Positions 49,357 through 57,146 of a stretch of 64,000 nucleotides of DNA are shown in pieces. How positions within the stretch are numbered: position 1 is the stretch's first letter; each line of letters starts with the position of its first letter. A program made the position numbers and the translations under genes. This DNA is from Eggerthella timonensis (GTDB taxonomy: Bacteria > Actinomycetota > Coriobacteriia > Coriobacteriales > Eggerthellaceae): the NCBI RefSeq assembly GCF_900184265.1, contig NZ_FXXA01000002.1, positions 3,455,983 to 3,519,982 on the forward strand. Direction: 5' to 3'. The notes under the pieces were generated by a model, which saw nothing but the letters and a program-made list of their open reading frames with translations, was not told the origin of the DNA and did no database searches.

Positions 49357-49823
49357 CAGACGACCTTGCACACGTCGACCCACGTGCACGGCGCAGCGCA
49401 GCGCTCCAGCTCGTCGGGCGTCAGGCGCACGGCGCTCGCGGCGCTGCCGGCGGCGGGGTACACGATATCGAAACGACGCAGCGATTCGTCGAGGAACACG
49501 TCGACGCCCTCATTGAGCGCGAACGGGCACACGCCGCCCACGCCGTGGCCGATGAGCGGCTCGGCCTCGTCGGCAGCGAGCATCTTCGCCTTGCACCCGA
49601 ACTGCGCCTTGTACTTGGGGTTGTCGATGCGCGCGTCGCCCGCGGCCACCACGAGCGCGACGCGGTCGCCCACATGGAACGACAGGGTCTTCGCGATGCG
49701 CGCCGGCTCGCACCCCACGGCCTGCGCGGCCAGCTCGACGGTGGCGCTCGACGTCTCGAACTCGAGCACGCGCTCTTCCATGCCCCGCTCGCGCAAATAC
49801 GCTCTCACCTTGTCGATAGCCAT
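49356..49823 (-). CDS. YbaK/EbsC family aminoacyl-tRNA deacylase-like protein
   Basis: A 155-residue protein of the YbaK/ProX fold, which hydrolyses mischarged aminoacyl-tRNA. It shows 'KTLSFHVGDRVALVVAAGDA' near residue 47, 'GVGGVCPFAL' near 98 and 'DESLRRFDIVYPAAGS' near 115. The start at 49823 has GAGG seven bases upstream. A TATACT box at 49859-49864 (minus strand) gives a short leader. Confidence 0.9.
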   Translation of the reverse strand: MAIDKVRAYLRERGMEERVLEFETSSATVELAAQAVGCEPARIAKTLSFHVGDRVALVVAAGDARIDNPKYKAQFGCKAKMLAADEAEPLIGHGVGGVCPFALNEGVDVFLDESLRRFDIVYPAAGSAASAVRLTPDELERCAAPCTWVDVCKVV

Positions 49824-49858
49824 CGTCACGCCTCGCTTTCCGGATAGGGTACGGCATC

Positions 49859-49864
49859 AGTATA
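49859..49864 (-). promoter_or_regulatory. -10 box of the YbaK operon
   Basis: The minus strand reads GCGCTATACTGATG, the same GCTATACT core as at 6476 and 52873, about 36 bases before the start at 49823. Confidence 0.4.
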
Positions 49865-49961
49865 GCGCGGCATCCCGCGATGCGGCGAGGGGCGCACTCG
49901 TGAATCGGCAGCGCGCCGACCCGCGGGCGCCTAGCCGCCCCCTTGCCCTCGTTTCGCGCTG

Positions 49962-50101
49962 TGGACAAAAACGCGAGTTTTCTTTATCCTGAAGCGCAGA
50001 TAATCATCACGTCAGCTTTCTCATCAGGCGTTATGAAAACGCCAAATTCTCGCTCCCGCAATTCCCGTCCGAAATCTAGCGAAAACTCCCGTTTTTGTCC
50101 A
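49962..50101. mobile_element. MITE-like element with 20-bp terminal inverted repeats
   Basis: TGGACAAAAACGCGAGTTTT (49962-49981) is inverted at 50082-50101 with one mismatch. The 100-base interior includes a GGCGTT/AACGCC hairpin and no gene. Apart from this element and the promoter, 49824-50310 holds nothing I can name. Confidence 0.55.
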
Positions 50102-50310
50102 TGACTTTTTCAATCATGAATAAAAGCGAGGGGCCATCCCTCTACGCTCCCTTTCGCTCTCCGTGCCGCCCCCTCCCCACATGGCACGGTGAGAGACATG
50201 CGGCTCGCGGAGCGCAACCGCGCCGATTCGTGACGAGGGCAGCATGCGACCGGCGCGCCACACGACGCCCGCATCCCGAAGCCGCCGTCGCACCACGAGG
50301 CGGGAGACCC

Positions 50311-51087
<777 letters not shown>

Positions 51088-51097
51088 GACGTCGCTC

Positions 51098-51751
51098 CTA
51101 ATCATGGTAGTAGTTCAGCCGCTTCTCGACGCGGGTCAGGATGATTTCCACGATGAAGTTGAACACCCAGTAGATCACGCCCGCGATCACGTAGGGAAGC
51201 ATGCTCACCTGCGAGGCGGCGATTGCCTTCGCCTGGCTGAACATCTCCATGATGCCCAGCACGAACGCGAGCGACGTGTCCTTGACCAGCGTGATGATCT
51301 CGTTGCTCATGGCGGGCAGGATGCGCTTGATCACCTGGGGAAGCACGATCTTCATGAACGTTTGGAAGCGCGAGTAGCCCAGCACCTCGGCCGCCTCGTA
51401 CTGCCCACGCGGGATGGACTGGATGCCGCCGCGGTAGATCTCGCCGAAGTAGGCCGCGTAGTTGATGATGAAGCCGATGGAGCACGCCCAGTACTTCCAG
51501 TCGTTGCCCATTTGCAGGCCGAACAGGTAGTACGGGCCGAACATGAGCGCCATGAGCTGCAGCATGAGGGGCGTGCCGCGCATCACCGAGATGTAGAAGC
51601 GCGTGACGAGCGCGACCGGCTTGAACCGGCTCATGCGACCGAACGCCACCAGCACGCCCAACGGCAACGAGCCGACGAGCGTGGTGAGGAATATCTGCAA
51701 GGTGAACGCCAAGCCCGAGAGCAGAAGCTCCATCATGGTCGCGAATTCCAT
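51098..51751 (-). CDS. Polar amino acid ABC transporter permease
   Basis: A 217-residue permease of the HisM/GlnP type with five membrane segments. The EAA loop reads 'YEAAEVLGYSRFQTFMKIVL' near residue 118, and 'SVMRGTPLMLQL' near 55 is the other family block. It sits between the ATPase and the binding protein. The structured element copy B lies 37 bases upstream. Confidence 0.93.
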   Translation of the reverse strand: MEFATMMELLLSGLAFTLQIFLTTLVGSLPLGVLVAFGRMSRFKPVALVTRFYISVMRGTPLMLQLMALMFGPYYLFGLQMGNDWKYWACSIGFIINYAAYFGEIYRGGIQSIPRGQYEAAEVLGYSRFQTFMKIVLPQVIKRILPAMSNEIITLVKDTSLAFVLGIMEMFSQAKAIAASQVSMLPYVIAGVIYWVFNFIVEIILTRVEKRLNYYHD

Positions 51752-51787
51752 GTTCGGCCTTTCTCAAAACATCGCAGGTCCAATAAC

Positions 51788-51896
51788 GTCAGCGAGGGCC
51801 GTTCCCGTGCCGAAGATTCGGGGGGTCGCGGAGGCGAAGCGTACTGTGGTACGCGAGCTTCCGGGATCGCGCGAAGATTCGGTGCGCGAACGGCCC
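51788..51896. repeat. Structured intergenic element, copy B
   Basis: It opens GTCAGCGAGGGC (51788-51799), identical to copy A. The outer stem 51796-51814 pairs with 51878-51896 (16 Watson-Crick pairs, two G-U on the plus strand, one mismatch) though its sequence differs from copy A. GCGTAC/GTACGC forms an inner hairpin (51840-51854). ATCGCGCGAAGATT (51866-51879) is identical to copy A. Confidence 0.75.
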
Positions 51897-51938
51897 GCAG
51901 CATCGAGCAGGTCCGCCGGCCGTCGGGCCGGCGGAACC

Positions 51939-52772
51939 CTAAAGCACCCAGTTATCGTAGGTGATTCCCTGGTCGGCGTACTTGTCGCACAGCTGCTTGA
52001 CGGTGCCGTCCTCGTTGAGCGCCTTGAGCGCGTCGGTCACCTGCTGGGCCAGCTCGGTGTCGCCCTTCTTGAAGCCCACCGCGTAGTTCTCGGGAGTCAG
52101 CACGCCCAGCTTCACGTACGCGTCGGGCTTGGCCGCCATCTGGTAGCTGGCGATGGACAGGTCGCACGCCACGGCGTCCACCATGCCGGACTCAAGCTGC
52201 ATGAACGCGTTGTTGTAGTCGCCGATGGTCTGCAGCTCCTTGAACGTGTCGGCGAGGGGCTTCTGGCCGGCCTCGTCCTCCAGCACGTGCAGCGCCGCCG
52301 AATCGACCTGCGTCAGCACCGTCTTGCCGGCCAGGTCCTCGAGCTTCTTCGCGTCGCTATCCTTCTTCACGACCACCACCTGCTCGTTGTACATGTAGGG
52401 CTCGGAGAACGTGAACTTGTCCTCGCGACCCTCCATGGTGAAGCCGTTCCAGATGCAGTTGATGGTGCCGCTGCCGAGAAGCGCGTCCTTCGCGTCCCAG
52501 TCGATAGCCTCGAGCTCGAGGTTCCAGCCCATCTTCTCGCACACGGCTTTGGCGAGCTCCAGGTCGAAGCCCGTGAACTGGCCGTCGTCGCCCACGTAGC
52601 CGTACGGCGGGTAGCCCTGGTCGAAGCCCACCTTCAACGTGAACGCGCCGTCCGTCGCGCCGGAGTCGGCGCTCTGCTGCGCGTCGCCGCCGCCGGAGCA
52701 CCCTGCCAGCATCACCGCGGACAGCGCCAGCGTGGCGACGGCGGCCACGAGCGCTACGAGTTTCTTCTTCAT
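51939..52772 (-). CDS. Amino acid ABC transporter substrate-binding lipoprotein
   Basis: A 277-residue extracytoplasmic binding protein (SBP_bac_3 family). The signal ends in the lipobox 'VMLAGC' at about residue 25. The binding domain shows 'LKVGFDQGYPPYGYVGDDGQ' near 46, 'GFDLELAKAVCEKMGW', and 'TINCIWNGFTMEGRED' near 104. These are typical for polar amino acids such as glutamine or cystine. The start at 52772 has GGGAG upstream. Confidence 0.93.
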   Translation of the reverse strand: MKKKLVALVAAVATLALSAVMLAGCSGGGDAQQSADSGATDGAFTLKVGFDQGYPPYGYVGDDGQFTGFDLELAKAVCEKMGWNLELEAIDWDAKDALLGSGTINCIWNGFTMEGREDKFTFSEPYMYNEQVVVVKKDSDAKKLEDLAGKTVLTQVDSAALHVLEDEAGQKPLADTFKELQTIGDYNNAFMQLESGMVDAVACDLSIASYQMAAKPDAYVKLGVLTPENYAVGFKKGDTELAQQVTDALKALNEDGTVKQLCDKYADQGITYDNWVL

Positions 52773-52872
52773 CGCATCTCCCATCATCCCGAACCCGGCC
52801 GATGCGCGCCCTTCCCTGGTGGCGCCTCGCCTCAGCCGCTTTTCTACTTTACTGTACTAAAGCGCGGGGACA

Positions 52873-52878
52873 GTATAG
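52873..52878 (-). promoter_or_regulatory. Extended -10 promoter of the amino acid ABC operon
   Basis: The minus strand reads TGTGCTATACTGTCC (TGn plus TATACT), about 95 bases before the start at 52772. Confidence 0.5.
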
Positions 52879-52914
52879 CACAGCCGTCGGAAAGCGGAAC
52901 CCCCTGCGATCGGG

Positions 52915-52999
52915 AACCGGCGGCAGGCGGCGGAAGCGGCACGAACGAGAACCGGCGGCAGGCGGCGGAAGCGGCACGAACGCGAACCGGCGGCTGCTC
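52915..52999. repeat. 35-bp tandem repeat, 2.4 copies
   Basis: The unit starting GAACCGGCGGCAGGCGGCGG occupies 52915-52949 and 52950-52984 (one base different), with a partial third copy to 52999. It lies upstream of the ABC operon promoter and is likely a variable-number repeat. Confidence 0.85.
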
Positions 53000-53088
53000 C
53001 AAGGCGCGAACGCAATGGAGGCCCGACCCGCCATTGCGTCGCAGCGTTCTCCGTATCGCCTCCGCCTGCCCCTCCCCGCGAATCCGGT

Positions 53089-53207
53089 GGCAGAGATTGC
53101 GCGTTATGAACGATTTACCGAGCATACAGAAAAGAGCGAGCAGGGATTTCCTCGAACCATTCCCGAAAAGACGCCCCCGGAATCGTTCATACCATGCAAT
53201 CTGTGCC
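53089..53207. mobile_element. Long inverted-repeat element
   Basis: A 27-bp arm at 53089-53115 (GGCAGAGATTGC near its start) is inverted at 53181-53207 with about four mismatches. The 65-base interior has no gene. With the tandem repeat and promoter it fills the gene-free stretch 52773-53279. Confidence 0.5.
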
Positions 53208-53279
53208 AGGGCGCTTTCCGAAAACGCCCCTCCTCCACACAGAACCGGTGCGAGCGCGACGCCCCGCAACGGCCAGCGC

Positions 53280-54014
53280 TCAGCGAGCCAACAGCGCACA
53301 GAGGCTGGCCACCTGGGCAGGCGTCAAGCGCAGCGCGTCGCGGACGTACGCCGCGAATCCGCCGGCTTGTCCGTCGATCTCGTCGAAGAACGCGCGCAGG
53401 TATGCGGGGCGCGCCTCGAGAAACGACCGGAGCACCGCGCGCTCCTCGTCCGTCATCCCCCGCTCGAGCTGTGACATCTCGCGCGCCGTCGCTTCGGCGT
53501 TCGCCTCATTCGCGGCCAGGTACCCGGCCATGACCTCGTCCTCGGAAGCTCCCGCGATGCGCTGCAGCACGGCGCACAGCACGCCCGTGCGGTCCTTGCC
53601 GTGCTCGCAATGCACGAGCGCCACACGGCGCTCGGCCGCCATCGTACGCAGGACGGTGCCCATGAGGGGGAACTCGCGCGCATAGCGTCGGTAGTTGCGG
53701 ATCATGCGCTCCTCGGGACGGCCGTACTCGCCGATGACGCCGGCCACGAGGCGACGCGACGCGTCGGAACGTCCGCGGTCGGTGGAGGGCTCGAACGCGA
53801 GCGTCTTCGCACCCACGATACGCGGCTCGGGGCTCGATGCGACCTCCCACCGGTTGCGCAGGTCGTAGATCGACTGCACGCCCAGCTCGCCCACCAGGTA
53901 GGCTGCCTCGTCCTCGGTTATGCGCGCAAGCGAAGCCGAGCGGAACAGACGCGCGCCCTCGAGCGGCCCGCCGTCGATAGCGCGCAGACGAATCCCACCG
54001 AACGCGCTGTTCAC
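53280..54014 (-). CDS. Tyrosine-protein phosphatase (Y_phosphatase3 type)
   Basis: A 244-residue phosphatase with the active-site loop 'VHCEHGKDRTGVL' (CX5R) near residue 133. The N-terminal segment 'LFRSASLARITEDEAAYLVG' and the following 'IYDLRNRWEVASSPEP' match the family that dephosphorylates phosphotyrosine or phosphoinositides. The start is a GTG at 54014 that overlaps the stop of the Ig-like gene upstream, with GAGGTGGAG before it. Confidence 0.88.
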   Translation of the reverse strand: MNSAFGGIRLRAIDGGPLEGARLFRSASLARITEDEAAYLVGELGVQSIYDLRNRWEVASSPEPRIVGAKTLAFEPSTDRGRSDASRRLVAGVIGEYGRPEERMIRNYRRYAREFPLMGTVLRTMAAERRVALVHCEHGKDRTGVLCAVLQRIAGASEDEVMAGYLAANEANAEATAREMSQLERGMTDEERAVLRSFLEARPAYLRAFFDEIDGQAGGFAAYVRDALRLTPAQVASLCALLAR

Positions 54015-54286
54015 GACTCCACCTCGAACGCATATTCCGCGACGATGTCCGACGCCGCTCCCGCGCCGTCGACCGCGCGCACCTTCAGCAGATAACGTCC
54101 GGAGCGCTCGGGACGATACACGAAGTGCCAGTTGACGCCCTTGTCGATAACCGCGCCCGACGTGGGGTACGTGGTCCAGGTGGCACCGCCGTCCAGCGAG
54201 AACTGCATGGCGGACACGTTGCGCTCGAAGTCGTCGACGTAGCCGTCGAACTCGATGGGCTCCCCTGCTCGATGCGCCACCGCCAT
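54011..54286 (-). CDS. Stand-alone Ig-like (Mo-co oxidoreductase dimerisation-type) mini-protein
   Basis: A 91-residue protein that is nothing but an Ig-like domain: 'IEFDGYVDDFERNVSAMQFS' then 'LDGGATWTTYPT', 'WHFVYRPERSGRYLLKVRAV', 'FEVES'. It closely resembles the C-terminal domains of the two sulfite-oxidase-fold proteins at 56111 and 57147. It has no signal peptide, so it is probably cytoplasmic, unlike its relatives. It is coupled to the phosphatase gene. Role unknown. Confidence 0.75.
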   Translation of the reverse strand: MAVAHRAGEPIEFDGYVDDFERNVSAMQFSLDGGATWTTYPTSGAVIDKGVNWHFVYRPERSGRYLLKVRAVDGAGAASDIVAEYAFEVES

Positions 54287-54384
54287 CCCCCTTCAACCAG
54301 CTGATCCTCCTCGTCGCGCGCGCCCGAAACGCGCCCGCCCACCGTACCATAACCGCGCAGCGCGCGCAAAACCCGCCCCGAAAC

Positions 54385-54417
54385 GCGAACCGGCAGCCGC
54401 CATGGCTGCCGGTTCGC
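54385..54417 (-). terminator. Terminator of the molybdoenzyme-NrfD operon
   Basis: GCGAACCGGCAGCC (54385-54398) pairs perfectly with 54404-54417 around a 5-base loop. On the minus strand it lies 38 bases after the NrfD stop and is followed by TTTC and TTTT. Confidence 0.65.
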
Positions 54418-54454
54418 ACGCGGAGGGCGGCGAGGGAGGGTGCCGCCCTTACGC

Positions 54455-55408
54455 CTATCCGATCAGGCTCATCACCGTTTCGGCAACCACGTCGGCATGG
54501 ATTCCGGCCGCAAGGATCAAGAAGCGAAGAGTGCATCCACCAATCAAAGCCCCCGCGGCACCGATAGCCATCGGAGAGCTGTAGCCCCGCCTCACACCTT
54601 GCCCGCGCTTGCGCAGAACCAAACCGGCCACGGCCATTGCAAGCGGCAACGCAAGGCCGCAAAGCACTACGAGACCCCAGAAGTACGGGGCAAGAACGCC
54701 CATTGCGAGCATCTCCGCCGATCGGGCGCCCGCCGCAGCTGCGGCCGACCCTTCTCCGCTCATCATGGCCAAAAGGAAAGCACTGAGCACGACGCACTCC
54801 ACCACTACGAGAAATACGACGATACGCTCCATCAGCACGCGAGCACGGGAAGCCAATGGATCCTTTTTCCCCAACAGCACCGCCACCACTTCCACAAGAG
54901 CAACGCCCGTGTCAACGCCGGACACCGCGAACAGGAACGGCAACAGCGGCGTATTCCACAGAGGAACGCCCGGTGCCATCATGAGCAGCATGCCCGTGTA
55001 CACGGCCACGAATAAGCCGAGCACGATGCCGACGACGGCCAACGCCTTCCGCGCGCGGACGAAACGCTTTCCCGTCTTCTCCATAGCCAGCACAGCCGAC
55101 AGCCCAAACACGGCGATGGCAGCAAACGCGCCCCAAGCACCGTAGGTCATCCACGAGGTGAAGTGGCTGAAGCTTTGCCACATCAAAAGCCCACGCGCAG
55201 GCTGAGTCAGCTCCGAGAGCAGCAAGAGCAAGCCGACGCCTAAGCTGACCGCCGAAGCCCACATGGAAATGCAGACTATTTTGGCATGACGCTTCTGGTC
55301 GATCAGGTAAAGTACCGCAGCCATGATGAACGCACCGGCGCCCATACCGCCCAGAAACAAATACAATGCAGGCTGCCAGCCCCATATCGATTGCAGCACC
55401 GTACTCAC
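54455..55408 (-). CDS. nrfD: NrfD/PsrC-type membrane quinone-interacting subunit
   Basis: A 317-residue membrane protein with eight to nine helices. The opening 'GWQPALYLFLGGMGAGAFIM' is the typical NrfD/PsrC start; these subunits exchange electrons between the quinone pool and a periplasmic ferredoxin subunit. The start is taken as GTG at 55408, just after the ferredoxin stop, with GGGGAAG upstream; a GTG at 55399 is also possible. Last gene of the operon. Its partner ferredoxin is directly upstream. Confidence 0.9.
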   Translation of the reverse strand: MSTVLQSIWGWQPALYLFLGGMGAGAFIMAAVLYLIDQKRHAKIVCISMWASAVSLGVGLLLLLSELTQPARGLLMWQSFSHFTSWMTYGAWGAFAAIAVFGLSAVLAMEKTGKRFVRARKALAVVGIVLGLFVAVYTGMLLMMAPGVPLWNTPLLPFLFAVSGVDTGVALVEVVAVLLGKKDPLASRARVLMERIVVFLVVVECVVLSAFLLAMMSGEGSAAAAAGARSAEMLAMGVLAPYFWGLVVLCGLALPLAMAVAGLVLRKRGQGVRRGYSSPMAIGAAGALIGGCTLRFLILAAGIHADVVAETVMSLIG

Positions 55409-55409
55409 C

Positions 55410-56069
55410 TCACTTCCCCGATCCAAGCAGCAGACAAGATGGATCATTCGCTTCGGCGATGGGAACCGCAGAGCCGTTCGTTGACTCCAACAGCTCACTC
55501 AAGGGGCCGAACTTCAAGGCGCCGAATTTGCATGCCCTTACGCAATACGGCTCCTCGCCGATGGCAACCCCTGACCCGAGGCAGCAATCGCACTTATCCA
55601 TGGAAACGGCATTGTATTGCGGCACTTCGTATGGACATGCCTGATAGCAATACTTACAGCCTATGCACACGCTTGGGTTCACCCTTACGACGCCACTTGC
55701 GTCTTTCGAGATAGCGCCCGCCGGACACACGTTCATGCAACTCGGCTCCGCACAATGCATGCACGCGGTCGATACGAAGAACTTTTTCCCTCTCGTGCGC
55801 TTGAAGGACATGACCCTGCGCCTGTCAGGTGTGTCGTCGGAAAGGTTGTTCTCCTTCCTGCAAGCCTCGACGCAGCGGCCACAACCGGAACACCTCGCAA
55901 GGCCAACAAGGAAGCCATACCGTTCGCCATCGTTTGCGGTTTTCGAGTTCGTCCCTTCAGCATGCGCTTCGGCATTGGAGGTAACGACACCCCCCAGAGC
56001 AAACGCACAAGCGCTCGCTGCCGACGCCTGCAGCAACACCCGACGCGTTACGCTCGTCTTTTCTCCCAT
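55410..56069 (-). CDS. Tat-exported four-cluster ferredoxin subunit
   Basis: A 219-residue electron-transfer protein of the NrfC/DmsB/PsrB type. The Tat signal 'TRRVLLQASAASACAFALGG' is at residues 8-27. Four [4Fe-4S] cysteine groups follow: 'CSGCGRCVEAC', 'CMHCAEPSCMNVC', 'CIGCKYCYQAC', and 'CDCCLG' with 'CVRAC'. It should link the NrfD protein to the exported molybdoenzyme-like proteins. GAAAGGAGG precedes the ATG. Confidence 0.93.
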   Translation of the reverse strand: MGEKTSVTRRVLLQASAASACAFALGGVVTSNAEAHAEGTNSKTANDGERYGFLVGLARCSGCGRCVEACRKENNLSDDTPDRRRVMSFKRTRGKKFFVSTACMHCAEPSCMNVCPAGAISKDASGVVRVNPSVCIGCKYCYQACPYEVPQYNAVSMDKCDCCLGSGVAIGEEPYCVRACKFGALKFGPLSELLESTNGSAVPIAEANDPSCLLLGSGK

Positions 56070-56110
56070 GCTCTTCTACCTCCTTTCGATGTCAACGCGA
56101 TGCAGTTTGT

Positions 56111-57145
56111 CTACTCTTCGACGTTGAACACCACGCTAGAAGCAAGGGAAGAGACTGTACCGTCTTCGGTAACCGCTCGAACGTCAAGCTTGTACTCGCC
56201 CGCCTTTTCGGCTACGTAATCAAAGTTCCAATACACCCAGTCCTCGGTATTGGAGGAAGAAGTGTCGAACGTTGTCCAGGTCTCTCCACCGTCGAGCGAG
56301 AACTCCACAGCGACAACCTGCGTTCCGCAGTCGTCGGCATACCCCTCGAAGGAAACCATGTCGCCAACCTTGAACACGTCCTGAACCGTGCTGAGGATGC
56401 TCACCTTGGCCCGATAGTCCGCATCCGGGCCCTCGACCTCGGGAACCTCGTCCGATACGGACAGCTCGATATCGGTAACCGCACGCGTGAAGTATTTCGC
56501 AACCGTATCGGGAATCCACGCCTGCAAACGCTCCCCATCAGAAAGCTTCTTATCGCCTATCTGGTAGACCAACATCGCTTCCTTTTCGGTCACGTAAGAC
56601 AGCGGCAGCGGAAGCCCATACCCTTCTTTATCCTTGAACGTGATGGTGTTGACCTCGGGAGCGATATCCACCAAGGAAAGCATGTCAGACACCTTAACAC
56701 CCGTAACGCTCGCCATGGCGACAGCGGGGCTCATGCCGCACGTGCAGCGTATCTCCTTTTTCATCTGGGCATCCATTTGCTCGATCTCGTCGAGGCTCAC
56801 CGTGTAGACTTTCTCCACGTTGCCGCCGATATTGAGATAGTAGCTCTCGTGACTCACCGCATCGAAAGCGTATCCCGGCTTGGCACAGATAGTAGTCGCC
56901 GCCGTGCCGAACAAATTGAATACGTCATCAGTCGGAGTAACCCTGTCCTGGCAAAATGAGAATGTGCCGGAAACATTCGCAATCTTGTCGTAATCTACCG
57001 CATTTCGTTGTAGCACCTGGTTCGGACCAAGGTCCTGCGACGACGCCGCCATCGCCAATTGAGGGCCCACAGCTCCTATACCGCTCAATACGAGACCGGC
57101 ACCTACCGTGCAACCCAGCACCCGTGCACCCATTGCATGCTTCAT
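56111..57145 (-). CDS. Exported sulfite-oxidase-fold protein with Ig-like C-terminus
   Basis: A 344-residue protein with a Sec-type signal ending 'QLAMAA' near residue 34. A molybdopterin oxidoreductase (sulfite oxidase) fold covers about 100-235 ('VEKVYTVSLDEIEQM', 'GVKVSDMLSLVDI', 'YGLPLPLSYVTEKEAMLVYQ'). An Ig-like dimerisation domain covers 255-344. The place of the Mo-binding cysteine is probably Cys134 or Cys136 in 'EIRCTCGMSP', a poor match to the usual R-C-V-E-x-W, so the cofactor is uncertain. Second gene of the operon. Confidence 0.8.
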   Translation of the reverse strand: MKHAMGARVLGCTVGAGLVLSGIGAVGPQLAMAASSQDLGPNQVLQRNAVDYDKIANVSGTFSFCQDRVTPTDDVFNLFGTAATTICAKPGYAFDAVSHESYYLNIGGNVEKVYTVSLDEIEQMDAQMKKEIRCTCGMSPAVAMASVTGVKVSDMLSLVDIAPEVNTITFKDKEGYGLPLPLSYVTEKEAMLVYQIGDKKLSDGERLQAWIPDTVAKYFTRAVTDIELSVSDEVPEVEGPDADYRAKVSILSTVQDVFKVGDMVSFEGYADDCGTQVVAVEFSLDGGETWTTFDTSSSNTEDWVYWNFDYVAEKAGEYKLDVRAVTEDGTVSSLASSVVFNVEE

Positions 57146-57146
57146 G

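Noticed and set aside
54287-54797. An extended N-terminus for the tyrosine phosphatase reaching 54797
   Set aside because: The longer frame runs antiparallel through the Ig-like gene and into NrfD with low-complexity sequence. The GTG at 54014, coupled to the Ig-like gene, is the better start.
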